Positions 1-7,792 of a stretch of 64,000 bases of DNA are shown in pieces. The position numbers and the translations under genes were made by a program. The notes under the pieces are model-generated. The model was given only the letters and a program-made list of their open reading frames with translations, did not search any database and was not told the origin of the DNA. The stretch's first letter is position 1. Each line of letters starts with the position of its first letter. The DNA is from Sporosarcina beigongshangi. GTDB taxonomy: Bacteria > Actinomycetota > Actinomycetes > Actinomycetales > Micrococcaceae. Where the stretch lies: assembly GCF_016820535.1 (NCBI RefSeq), contig NZ_JADHDY010000004.1, forward strand, positions 62,001 to 126,000. Direction: 5' to 3'.

Positions 1-37
1 GGTAACCTCCGCTGCTGTGGTTTCCGCGGTTGGGCCG

Positions 38-682
38 CTACTGCCGTTGAAACTTGTGGACAGCCGTGCGCAGTGCACGCTCTGCGTCGAGGCCCCGTGC
101 ACGGGCGTCCCTCACAACTTGGAACAACAGCTCGCCCAGCGCATCTTCAGTCTGCGGAGGGCCGGCCATGTCCCGGCCTGCTGGGGCATCTGGGCCGTCG
201 CCCCGGCCACCGGTTCGCCCCTCAACGCGGTCCAGGGTCTTGGCGGCGAGTGACAGGGCGGGCAGCGAGTCGGGCAGGGACTCAAAAACCGATTCCTCCC
301 CGTGCGTCTCCTGCGCCTTGGCGGCCTCGTAGCTGCGCTCAATCTCGGCGATGCTTTCGGGAAAGTGGTCCTGCAGCGATCCGTCCGGACGGAAAACGTG
401 GCCGTTGCGCCGGACCAGCTTGGTTCGAAGTGTCTGCGCCACGTCCGCCAGCGTGAACCCGCCCGACTCCGACTGCAGGAGCGAGTGGAGCACTATTTGG
501 TAGAGCACGTCACCCAATTCACCCTTCAACGCCTGGGCGTCTAGGGGCCCGGATGCTTCAACGACGTCCGCCAGTTCGTAGGCTTCCTCGATCAAGTACG
601 GTATGAGCGATTCATGGGTCAGCGCCTGCGTCCACTTGCAGTGTTCCCGCAGGGACGCCACGACGCCAACGAGGCGGGCCAT
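38..682 (-). CDS. mazG: MazG-family nucleoside triphosphate pyrophosphohydrolase
   Basis: MazG enzymes hydrolyse non-canonical or excess NTPs to NMP and pyrophosphate in the cytoplasm. The 214-residue product shows the metal-binding pattern of the family: EEAYE at residues 32-36 (E32, E33, E36), then ELGD at 55-58. The usual N-terminal CPWD is CKWT here. I chose the ATG at 682, preceded by GAGGTGG. The open frame continues upstream to 835, but that extension would overlap the end of add and is low-complexity. The C-terminal half carries a second, weaker MazG-like stretch with a glycine/aspartate-rich linker. It lies 46 bp downstream of add and closes the nucleoside salvage region, which fits a house-cleaning role for nucleotide pools. 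Family assignment is firm; the exact substrate is not known. Confidence 0.88.
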   Translation of the reverse strand: MARLVGVVASLREHCKWTQALTHESLIPYLIEEAYELADVVEASGPLDAQALKGELGDVLYQIVLHSLLQSESGGFTLADVAQTLRTKLVRRNGHVFRPDGSLQDHFPESIAEIERSYEAAKAQETHGEESVFESLPDSLPALSLAAKTLDRVEGRTGGRGDGPDAPAGRDMAGPPQTEDALGELLFQVVRDARARGLDAERALRTAVHKFQRQ

Positions 683-728
683 TTCCACCTCGGTGGAAAC
701 GGCCCGCCCGAAGTCATCCGGTGTTGAG

Positions 729-1946
729 TCAGTCCTCAAGCTCTGATTCGTCCAGGTCGGCGGCGTCGAATGCCTGAAACTCTTCCGAGTCCTCGAATTC
801 GTCCAATTCGTCCATGACGTCGTCGTAGTGCTCAATGATGAAGTCAGCCAGCTGTTCGCGTGCCTCGATGGGCAGGAACGACGCGTGGACGGCGTTCAGT
901 GTCAGTTCCAGCAAGGTGTCCAGGCCGTAGCCGAAGGTCTCCACGAGCAGCCCGAACTCGCCGCTCAGGGTCACCCCGCTCATGAGGCGGTTGTCGGTGT
1001 TGACGGTGACGTTGAAGCCGAGCTGGTGCAGGAGGTCGATCGGGTGCTCACCGATGGTGGTGCCGAACGCGGCGATGGCGCCGGTCTGCAGGTTGGAGGA
1101 GGGGCACAGCTCGAGCGGAATCTGCCGGTCACGCACCCACTGGGCCAAATCACCCAGGGTGAGGGTTCCGACGTCGTTCCCGTCAACTTCCTCCACATCC
1201 AGGTGGATGTCCTCGGCGATGCGCACGCCGTGGCCCAGCCGCAGGGCGCGGCCGTGGACCAGCGCGTCCTGGATGCTGTCCAGCCCGGCGGCTTCGCCGG
1301 CGTGGACGGTGGCGGGGAAATTGTTCTCCGCCAGGTATGTGAAGGCGTCCTTGAAACGGGAGGGCAGGAAGCCGTTTTCGGCGCCGGCGATGTCGAAGCC
1401 GACAACGCCGTTGTCGCGGTGGCGCACGGCCAGCTGGGCGATTTCGGAGCCGCGGTCGGCATGGCGCATGGCCGTGATGATCTGGCCGACCTCGATGTAT
1501 CCGCCGGCCTCGTCGACCAAGTCCATGCCCTCTTCAAGGCCTTCCTGGACGGCTTCAACGGCCTCGTCGAGCGAGAGTCCGCCGGCCTGGTGCTGCTCCG
1601 GCGCCCAGCGGACTTCGCCGTAGACCACGCCGTCCTCGGCGAGATCCTCAACGAATTCCCGGGCCACGCGGACCAGCGAGTCGTGCGTCTGCATGACGGC
1701 AATGGTGTGGTCGAAGGTCTCAAGATAGCGCTCGAGCGACCCCGAATCCGCCGATTCCAGGAACCAGTCGCGCAGCGCGTCGGGCTCGGCGGCCGGCAGT
1801 TCATGGCCGGCCTCGGCCGCGAGCTCAATGATGGTTTGGGGACGCAAACCGCCGTCCAGATGGTCGTGCAGGGACACCTTTGGCAGCGATTTAAGGTCCA
1901 CAACGGGGATGGACGGGGCTGCTTGCTCTGAAGTTGGGTTAGTCAC
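729..1946 (-). CDS. add: Adenosine deaminase
   Basis: Converts adenosine (and deoxyadenosine) to inosine in purine salvage. The 405-residue TIM-barrel protein has the zinc ligands of the adenyl-deaminase family: HDH at residues 27-29 followed by LDGG, the catalytic HAGEA at 215-219 (H215, E218), H239 in GHG, SSNLQTG near 284, and Asp in NTDN at 316-319. The length is slightly above the usual 340-380 because of an acidic C-terminal tail. The start is GTG with no good Shine-Dalgarno; a TAGAGT box lies 6 nt upstream and overlaps the stop codon of the preceding dedA gene. It lies with the nucleoside transporter, cdd and deoA, which supports a salvage role. A related adenine deaminase activity cannot be excluded. 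Confidence 0.93.
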   Translation of the reverse strand: MTNPTSEQAAPSIPVVDLKSLPKVSLHDHLDGGLRPQTIIELAAEAGHELPAAEPDALRDWFLESADSGSLERYLETFDHTIAVMQTHDSLVRVAREFVEDLAEDGVVYGEVRWAPEQHQAGGLSLDEAVEAVQEGLEEGMDLVDEAGGYIEVGQIITAMRHADRGSEIAQLAVRHRDNGVVGFDIAGAENGFLPSRFKDAFTYLAENNFPATVHAGEAAGLDSIQDALVHGRALRLGHGVRIAEDIHLDVEEVDGNDVGTLTLGDLAQWVRDRQIPLELCPSSNLQTGAIAAFGTTIGEHPIDLLHQLGFNVTVNTDNRLMSGVTLSGEFGLLVETFGYGLDTLLELTLNAVHASFLPIEAREQLADFIIEHYDDVMDELDEFEDSEEFQAFDAADLDESELED

Positions 1947-1952
1947 AATCCC

Positions 1953-1958
1953 ACTCTA
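1953..1958 (-). promoter_or_regulatory. Possible -10 box for leaderless add mRNA
   Basis: TAGAGT lies exactly 6 nt upstream of the add GTG, the spacing expected if transcription starts at or next to the start codon. Its first three bases are the dedA stop codon, so it may be coincidental. Confidence 0.3.
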
Positions 1959-3026
1959 GGGATGAGTGTCATGCTGCGCTAGTTTCAGGGGGTCCTGGTG
2001 GCGGGGCGCATGAACCGCAGCAGCCGTGGGCAGGGGTGCCGGCCAGGGCTCCGCCGCTTCACTTTCCGGCAGCACGGCGGGGTTTTCCGGGGGATGCCCG
2101 ACGCCGGGAACCCACCCTGGCGCCTCCCCCACGTTCGCCACGGGCGCACCTTCGGCATGTGTGCTGGCGCGTCCTTCCGCACCGTGGACCGGCGCAGCAC
2201 CCGGCTGCGGCGTAGCTGCGGGCCCAGCCCCGGGCTGTTCGGCCGTCGCGGGGCCGTGCGCTCCGGCGGGCCGGGCGCCGTCGGCAGCCTCCTGAGCCTG
2301 CGCGGACTGAGCCTGCGCGGACTGAGCCTGCGCGGCCTCGGCCTGCACACGGGCAGCATGTTCCGCGGCTGCCGCACCGGGCGCCGGCCGGGGCTTGATC
2401 CGGCCGCGCTTTTCCAGGAAGTGATGGAGGTATTTCATGGCGTGGTCAACGATGAAGCCGATGACAATGGCGAAGGTGATGGCGATGCCCACGCCCAGCA
2501 GCGGGTTGTCGTGGACCCAGCGTCCGGCAAATGTCCCCACGGCCACGGAATAGCCCGCCCACGTGACCACTGCGATGCCGTCAAGCAGGACAAAGCGGCG
2601 CCACGGGAAGTAGGTGGCGCCGGCGGTGAAGTTCACGGCGATGCGGCCCACAGGGATGTACCTGGCCGTGAAAATGAGCATGGCGCCGCGCTTTTCCAGT
2701 TCTTTCCCTGCCCAGGCGAAGGCCTTTGCGCCGCGTGGCCGGCGCATCCAGGCGAACCGGGTGGTGCCCAGCTTCCGGCCCATGAGGTAGGCGATGTTGT
2801 CGCCCACAATCGCGCCAATGGACGCGCCCAGGATCAGCAGCCAAATATTGGGTTCGCCGCTGCGCGCGGCAATGGAGGCGAGGGCAACAATGGCTGTTTC
2901 ACTGGGGAGGAACAGGAAGAACCCGTCGATCAGGCAGAAGAGGCTCACCAGCGGAATGACCCACCACTGGCCCGCCGAATGCTCAATCAGGACATTCAAC
3001 TGGCCGACTATGTGCAAAAAATCCAC
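1956..3026 (-). CDS. DedA family membrane protein with long proline/alanine-rich tail
   Basis: DedA (SNARE-associated, VTT) proteins are polytopic membrane proteins implicated in lipid carrier recycling and membrane homeostasis. Residues 1-205 form the conserved domain: hydrophobic segments around 20-45, 55-80, 140-165 and 175-195, the motif GDNIAYLMGRKLG near 75, and the FTARYIPVGR signature near 120. About 150 residues of Ala/Pro/Gln-rich, probably disordered sequence follow. That tail contains three SAQAQ pentapeptides encoded by a 15-bp DNA repeat. The start is GTG at 3026. A hairpin and a repeat array separate it from deoA upstream; add follows after 9 nt. The substrate is unknown. Confidence 0.85.
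   Translation of the reverse strand: MDFLHIVGQLNVLIEHSAGQWWVIPLVSLFCLIDGFFLFLPSETAIVALASIAARSGEPNIWLLILGASIGAIVGDNIAYLMGRKLGTTRFAWMRRPRGAKAFAWAGKELEKRGAMLIFTARYIPVGRIAVNFTAGATYFPWRRFVLLDGIAVVTWAGYSVAVGTFAGRWVHDNPLLGVGIAITFAIVIGFIVDHAMKYLHHFLEKRGRIKPRPAPGAAAAEHAARVQAEAAQAQSAQAQSAQAQEAADGARPAGAHGPATAEQPGAGPAATPQPGAAPVHGAEGRASTHAEGAPVANVGEAPGWVPGVGHPPENPAVLPESEAAEPWPAPLPTAAAVHAPRHQDPLKLAQHDTHP
2292..2336. repeat. 15-bp coding tandem repeat (3 copies)
   Basis: CTGAGCCTGCGCGGA is repeated three times in tandem at 2292, 2307 and 2322. On the minus strand it encodes SAQAQ repeats in the tail of the DedA protein. The copy number could vary between strains. Confidence 0.85.
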
Positions 3027-3080
3027 CCTGGACTGTTCCTCTCAGATGGTGGTTGTCTACACTAAGTTTCCCACGGCCCG

Positions 3081-3117
3081 CCCGGACCTGTATCCACCCA
3101 GCGGTGGATATTCCGGG
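3081..3117. terminator. Hairpin between deoA and dedA
   Basis: A perfect 8-bp stem, TATCCACC/GGTGGATA, with loop CAGC (3091-3110) is enclosed by an outer CCCGGA/TCCGGG pairing. It may act as a terminator or a processing hairpin in the dedA leader. No U-run is present on either strand. Confidence 0.45.
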
Positions 3118-3184
3118 CCACCATGTCTCATCCCATCGATGTACTCCCGGGACGCCATCCCGCCCAGTCCGGTCCCCCGGCGTG

Positions 3185-3386
3185 CACTTATGCGCAAAAC
3201 CCACCCCCAGTTCAACGCATAAACCACCATGCGCAGGACCCAAGCTGAGTCCAGCGCATAAGTTCACAGGGCCCAGCCGCCACCTGCCGCCACCCGCCCG
3301 GCGCACACTTATGCGCAAAACCCACCCCCAGTTCAACGCATAAACCACCATGCGCAGGACCCAAGCTGAGTCCAGCGCATAAGTTC
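3185..3386. repeat. 81-bp perfect direct repeat built of TTATGCGC hairpins
   Basis: The 367-bp space between dedA and deoA holds no convincing gene. It holds an 81-bp sequence repeated without mismatch at 3185-3265 and 3306-3386 (offset 121). Each copy begins ACTTATGCGC and ends GCGCATAAGT, a perfect inverted pair. Each copy consists of two diverged units of about 38 bp of the form TTATGCG...TGCGCAT. Short open frames across it encode the same peptide twice only because the DNA is repeated. It looks like a REP-type intergenic element. Confidence 0.9.
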
Positions 3387-3393
3387 TGTCCAG

Positions 3394-4719
3394 TCAGGCG
3401 ATGCGGTCGATGATCAGCCGGTTGGCCGGGCGGGACCCCTCAGGTGCGATCACCACAGCCGAGGCCAGGGCCTCACGGGCACTGTCGAACTTTTCGGGGG
3501 TGTCGGTCAGGAGCGTCATAAGCGGCTCGCCGGCCCGCACCAGGGCGCCCGGCTTGGCGTGCATCCGCACTCCAGCACCGGCCTGCACGGCGTCTTCCTT
3601 CCGGGCCCGCCCCGCACCGAGGCGCCAGGCAGCAACACCGACGGCCATGGCGTCGAGGCCCACCAGCACGCCGTCGGCGGGTGCGTACACAACCTCCGAT
3701 TCGCGGGCCACCGGCAGTGCCGCATCCGGGTCGCCGCCCTGGGCGGAAATCATCCGCCGCCACACATCCATGGCCCGCCCGTCCCGCAGGGCGGCGGCGG
3801 GATCGGCGTCGCGGATGCCCGCGGCCTCCAGCATTTCGCGCGCCAGCGCCACGGTCAGCTCCACCACGTCCTCCGGCCCGCCGCCAGCCAGCACCTCCAC
3901 GGACTCCTGAACCTCAATGGCGTTTCCGGCAGTCAGGCCCAGCGGCGTGGACATGTCGGTCAGCAGGGCCACGGTGTTCACGCCCGCGTCCTTTCCCAGC
4001 GCCACCATGGTCTGCGCCAGCTCGCGCGCCCGCTCTTCCGTCTTCATGAATGCACCGGAACCCACCTTCACATCCAGCACGAGCGCGCCCGTGCCCTCGG
4101 CAATCTTCTTGCTCATGATGGATGAGGCGATCAGCGGGATCGACTCCACCGTGCCCGTCACGTCGCGCAGTGCGTAGAGCTTCTTGTCGGCCGGGGCCAG
4201 GTTTCCACCGGCGGCACAGACGACGGCGCCCACCTCACCGAGCTGCCGCAGCAGTGCCTCGTGGCTGACATCGGCGCGCCAGCCGGGAATCGCCTCGAGT
4301 TTGTCCAGGGTGCCGCCCGTGTGGCCCAGGCCCCGGCCGGAAAGCTGGGGCACGGCTGCACCAAAAACTGCCACGAGGGGTGCCAGGGGCAGCGTGATCT
4401 TGTCTCCCACTCCGCCGGTGGAGTGTTTGTCCGTGGTGGGCAGGGGTACTCCGGCACTGTTGCGCAGCCCGCTGAAGTCGAGGGTCTCCCCCGAGGCGAC
4501 CATGGCCGCCGTCCACTGCGAGATCTCCGTGCGGTCCATGCCGTTGAGCAGGATGGCCATGTTCAGGGCGGCCATCTGTTCCTCGGCGATGTCGCCGCGG
4601 GTGTAGGCGGCAATAGTCCAGGCGATCTGCGCCGGGGTGAGCCGTCCGCCGTCGCGCTTGACGGCGATGATCTCCACCGCGGTGAACGGCTGGCTGGCAA
4701 AGGATTCCTGGGCGTTCAT
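3394..4719 (-). CDS. deoA: Thymidine (pyrimidine-nucleoside) phosphorylase
   Basis: Cleaves thymidine and deoxyuridine (possibly uridine) with phosphate to the free base and (deoxy)ribose-1-phosphate. The 441-residue length matches the family. Visible signatures are the N-terminal VKRDGGRL, the phosphate/substrate loop DKHSTGGVGDK near residues 95-108, the family motif SGRGLGHTGGTLDKLE near 127-142, SSIMSKKIAEG near 200, DVKVGSGAFMK near 217, and a C-terminal domain with a swivelling barrel-sandwich fold. The ATG at 4719 is preceded by GGAGCAGCC. It lies downstream of cdd on the same strand but is separated by a hairpin and a 19-bp palindrome, so it may be regulated partly independently of the transporter. 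Confidence 0.95.
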   Translation of the reverse strand: MNAQESFASQPFTAVEIIAVKRDGGRLTPAQIAWTIAAYTRGDIAEEQMAALNMAILLNGMDRTEISQWTAAMVASGETLDFSGLRNSAGVPLPTTDKHSTGGVGDKITLPLAPLVAVFGAAVPQLSGRGLGHTGGTLDKLEAIPGWRADVSHEALLRQLGEVGAVVCAAGGNLAPADKKLYALRDVTGTVESIPLIASSIMSKKIAEGTGALVLDVKVGSGAFMKTEERARELAQTMVALGKDAGVNTVALLTDMSTPLGLTAGNAIEVQESVEVLAGGGPEDVVELTVALAREMLEAAGIRDADPAAALRDGRAMDVWRRMISAQGGDPDAALPVARESEVVYAPADGVLVGLDAMAVGVAAWRLGAGRARKEDAVQAGAGVRMHAKPGALVRAGEPLMTLLTDTPEKFDSAREALASAVVIAPEGSRPANRLIIDRIA

Positions 4720-4743
4720 GGCTGCTCCTTCGGGTGGTGCGGT

Positions 4744-4762
4744 GCATGCAGGTCCTGCATGC
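4744..4762. promoter_or_regulatory. 19-bp palindrome upstream of deoA
   Basis: GCATGCAGG-T-CCTGCATGC is a perfect inverted repeat centred about 33 nt upstream of the deoA start. Position and symmetry suit a repressor operator or an mRNA leader hairpin. I do not recognise a known regulator motif. Confidence 0.4.
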
Positions 4763-4796
4763 TTGTGGATGCTACACCGCGTGCACGTTAAATGCC

Positions 4797-4826
4797 GCAG
4801 CCCCCAGCGGGCGTGCCGGGGGCTGC
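4797..4826 (-). terminator. Hairpin after cdd
   Basis: GCAGCCCCC pairs with GGGGGCTGC across a 12-nt loop, starting 8 nt beyond the cdd stop codon. The downstream U content is low, so it may attenuate transcription between cdd and deoA rather than end it. Confidence 0.55.
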
Positions 4827-4834
4827 GTCGCGGG

Positions 4835-5233
4835 TTACTTCAGGTTGTCGGGTCCAAAGGCGTCCGGCAGGACCGCGTCCATGGTCTTGGGCCCGGAGGA
4901 CGTCATGAGCAGTGTGTCCGGGGTGCTGAACTCGAAGAGGATCTGCCGGCAGCGCCCGCATGGCATCAGGATCTCCCCAGCACCGTCAACACAGTAGAAC
5001 TCGGTGATGAGGCCGCCGCCGTTCATGCGGGCCGCGCCGACCATGGTGCACTCGGCGCAGAGGGTCAGCCCGTAGCTGGCGTTTTCCACGTTGCAGCCGG
5101 AGACGATGCTGCCGTCCGCCAGCCGGGCCGCGGCGCCCACGGGGTAGTTGGAGTACGGGACGTAGGCGCTGGCGAGTGCCGCGGTGGCGGCCAGGCGCAG
5201 CGGTTCCCAGCCGCCGTCGGGAGTGGCATTCAT
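4835..5233 (-). CDS. cdd: Cytidine deaminase
   Basis: Hydrolytically deaminates cytidine and deoxycytidine to uridine and deoxyuridine. The 132-residue length is typical of the small tetrameric class. The zinc site is visible as CNVENASYG near 53-61, CAECTMV near 66-72 (first Cys plus catalytic Glu), and PCGRCRQ near 99-105 (two Cys). The start lies only 4 nt after the stop of the upstream permease gene, so it is cotranscribed with the nucleoside importer. Imported cytidine would be converted here to uridine for the phosphorylase encoded next. Confidence 0.96.
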   Translation of the reverse strand: MNATPDGGWEPLRLAATAALASAYVPYSNYPVGAAARLADGSIVSGCNVENASYGLTLCAECTMVGAARMNGGGLITEFYCVDGAGEILMPCGRCRQILFEFSTPDTLLMTSSGPKTMDAVLPDAFGPDNLK

Positions 5234-5237
5234 CCAA

Positions 5238-6533
5238 CTACTCCTTAATATAGGGGTCGCCGTCGGCCGCGGGAGCCACGGCCTTGCCCACGAATCCGGA
5301 CACGGCCAGGATGGTCAGTGCGTACGGCAGCATGGCCAGGAACTGTCCATCGATGGGCGTGCCGGCGAGTGAGAGGATGCTTTGCAAGTTGCCGGCCACG
5401 CCGAACAGCAGCGCCGCGAGGGCAGCACCGATCGGGTTCCAGCGGCCGAAAATCAGCGCCGCCAGGGCGATGAAGCCCAGGCCGCCGGTCATGTCCTTGC
5501 TGAAGCTGCTCACGGCGACGAGCGTGAAGTACGCGCCACCAATCCCGGCAACCGCGCCGCCGGCCAGCACGTTCATGACGCGCGTGCGGTTGACGTTGAT
5601 GCCCACGGTGTCGGCCGCCTTGGGGTGCTCGCCCACGGCCCGCACGCGCAGGCCCCAGCGGGTGCGGAACAGCCCAAACCAGAGCGCGACCACCAGAACC
5701 AGCATGAAGTAGCCGATGATGGACTGCCTGAACAGGGTGGGCCCGATGATGGGAATCTCGGAGAGCAGCGGGATGGGGATGTTGGGCAGGTGCGCCGGCT
5801 GGTTGTAGATGGTGATGCCGTCGACCTTGGTCTTCATGATCTTTTCGAACAGGAAGCCTGTCAGGCCGGAGACCAGCACGTTCAGGACGACGCCGACGAT
5901 GATCTGGTTGACCACGTACTTGATGCTGAACAGGGCCAGCAGCACCGACACCAGCACACCGGCAACGGCCGCAGCAAACAGGCCCGCGAAGGCGCTTCCG
6001 GTGATGGAGGAAACCAGTGCAGCCGTGAACGCGCCGGCCAGCAGCTGCCCCTCAATGGCAATGTTGACCACGCCGGCGCGTTCGGACAACACACCGGAAA
6101 GTGAGCCAAACACAATGGGAGTGGTGATGAGCATGGCGCCCGTGAACAGGCCCACGAGGGTGATGTTCTGGGTGGTGGTGCCGCCGATGATCCAGACCAT
6201 CAAGCCCACCACAAACACCACGGTGAACGTCAGGGCAACCCATTTGGCGATCTTGCCGGTGTCGCGGGTCTGCCGCCAGGCCAGGTAGGCGAGGGCGATG
6301 CAAACGACCGCGACGGCGACGCCCACACCCTTGGCCGACACGACCAGGTTGGGAACCTGCCAGGCGTCGGTGTCCTGGGAGATGCGGAAGGTGGCGGTGC
6401 CGCTGGGGCCCATCAGCACAAACACGATGACGGCGAACAATGCCAGCACGCCGAGCAGGATCGGCATCTTCCAGCTGCGGATGGCGACGGCGTCGGCAAC
6501 CTTGGGAGTCTCACTCTTCATGGTGATGCTCAT
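5238..6533 (-). CDS. Nucleoside ABC transporter permease 2 (NupC/YufQ type)
   Basis: The second inner-membrane permease of a BMP-type nucleoside importer. The 431-residue protein has roughly ten hydrophobic segments. The core motif common to this permease family, with GERAGVVNIAIEGQ-like sequence (SERAGVVNIAIEGQLL near 150-165), is present. A second family block, RAVGEHPKAADTVGINV, lies near 300. An extra hydrophobic region of about 100 residues precedes the conserved core. The start codon overlaps the stop of the first permease gene by ATGA, indicating translational coupling. It assembles with permease 1, the double ATPase and the lipoprotein. Confidence 0.9.
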   Translation of the reverse strand: MSITMKSETPKVADAVAIRSWKMPILLGVLALFAVIVFVLMGPSGTATFRISQDTDAWQVPNLVVSAKGVGVAVAVVCIALAYLAWRQTRDTGKIAKWVALTFTVVFVVGLMVWIIGGTTTQNITLVGLFTGAMLITTPIVFGSLSGVLSERAGVVNIAIEGQLLAGAFTAALVSSITGSAFAGLFAAAVAGVLVSVLLALFSIKYVVNQIIVGVVLNVLVSGLTGFLFEKIMKTKVDGITIYNQPAHLPNIPIPLLSEIPIIGPTLFRQSIIGYFMLVLVVALWFGLFRTRWGLRVRAVGEHPKAADTVGINVNRTRVMNVLAGGAVAGIGGAYFTLVAVSSFSKDMTGGLGFIALAALIFGRWNPIGAALAALLFGVAGNLQSILSLAGTPIDGQFLAMLPYALTILAVSGFVGKAVAPAADGDPYIKE

Positions 6534-7792
6534 GCCTTCACTCCTTCACGGCGGACTTCCTTGATCCGGAACATCGAGCGCACCAGGGGCGGGGCGGCGA
6601 TGAACAGCACGATCAGTGACTGGACCACTGCCACAATGTCGATGGAGACGTCGGCGTTGATGGCCATGGACGTGCCGCCGGCCTTGAAGGCACCGAACAG
6701 CAGGGCGGCGAAGAACGTCCCCCACGGCGTCGACCGGCCGAGCAATGCCACGGTGATGGCGTCGAAGCCGATACTGCCGGCAATGTCGGCGTCGAGCATT
6801 TTTTCCGTGCCGGACAGCTGCGTGACACCGGCCAGCCCGGCGAGGGCGCCCGAGATCAGCATGACGGTGATGTAGCCCCGCGAGACGTTCATGCCTGCGG
6901 TGCGGGCCGCCCGCGGGTTGGCGCCGATGGCCCGGTATTCAAAGCCCAGGGTGGATCGGTTCAGCAGCCAGGAGACCACGAACACGGCCAGCACGGCCAG
7001 GATCAGCCCCGCGTGGACGCGGTAGTTGGGTCCGAGCAGCAGCGGGAACATGGCACTTTCATGCATGCGGGGGCTGATGGGGTTGCTGCTGGAGGGGTCC
7101 CGCAGCTGGTTCTTCAGCAGGTACAGCACCAGCGAGACGGCGATGTAGTTGAGCATGATGGTCACGATGACCTCGTGCGCCCCGGTCTTCGCCTTCAGGA
7201 AACCGGCGATGCCGCCCCACAGCGCGCCGCCGACGGCGCCGGCAAGGATGACGGCGATGAGGTGGATGCCCGGTGGCAGCTGGATCATGAAGCCCACGAC
7301 GCCGGCAAAGGTGGCACCCAGGATGATCTGGCCCTTGGCACCAATGTTGAACAGGCCCACCCGGAAGGCCAGGGTCACGGCCAGGCCGGACAGGATCAGC
7401 GGGGTGGCAAAGGTGAGGGTTTCAAAAATGCCCAGCCGGCCCTGCCAGGTGCGGGAGCCGGGATCGTAGGTGGCGCCGCGCCACAGTGCGCCGTACGCCT
7501 CCGAGACCGCCGCCCACATGGCGGAGAACGTGGCGCCGGGATCGTTGAAGAAGTACCCCATGGCTGTGAGCACCCGCGGGTCGGTGAAGACGATCAGGAG
7601 ACCGCCGATGACCAGGGCGACCAGGACGGCAAGGACCGAGATCATGGCGTTGCCGCTCATGATCTCGCGGACCACCCTGGTTCCCTCGCCCTCATGCTTG
7701 GGGGCCGGCTTGGCGGGCTGTTCCTTGAGCGCCCCGCCCGTGCCGTCGGGCGCTGTTGCGCCCCCGGGCGTAGTGGTTGAGTCCCCGCTCAT
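6530..7792 (-). CDS. Nucleoside ABC transporter permease 1 (NupB/YufP type)
   Basis: The first permease of the nucleoside importer, 420 residues. A Gly/Pro/Lys-rich cytoplasmic N-terminus of about 45 residues is followed by some eight to ten membrane segments. Family motifs are visible: FRVGLFNIGAKGQIILGA near 145-165, KAKTGAHEVIVTIMLNYIA near 200-220, and RAIGANPRAARTAGMNV near 285-300. It overlaps the ATPase gene by 4 nt upstream (7789-7792) and permease 2 downstream, forming one translationally coupled unit. Confidence 0.9.
   Translation of the reverse strand: MSGDSTTTPGGATAPDGTGGALKEQPAKPAPKHEGEGTRVVREIMSGNAMISVLAVLVALVIGGLLIVFTDPRVLTAMGYFFNDPGATFSAMWAAVSEAYGALWRGATYDPGSRTWQGRLGIFETLTFATPLILSGLAVTLAFRVGLFNIGAKGQIILGATFAGVVGFMIQLPPGIHLIAVILAGAVGGALWGGIAGFLKAKTGAHEVIVTIMLNYIAVSLVLYLLKNQLRDPSSSNPISPRMHESAMFPLLLGPNYRVHAGLILAVLAVFVVSWLLNRSTLGFEYRAIGANPRAARTAGMNVSRGYITVMLISGALAGLAGVTQLSGTEKMLDADIAGSIGFDAITVALLGRSTPWGTFFAALLFGAFKAGGTSMAINADVSIDIVAVVQSLIVLFIAAPPLVRSMFRIKEVRREGVKA

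Noticed and set aside
682-835. N-terminal extension of MazG into the add gene
   Set aside because: The extension is Thr/Ser-rich out-of-frame add sequence; the ATG at 682 has a GAGGTGG site and gives the normal family N-terminus.
2983-3351. Small protein with repeated MVVYALNWGW- and LCVELGVGF-like peptides
   Set aside because: The peptide repeat is produced by the 81-bp DNA repeat; no ribosome binding site or family match.
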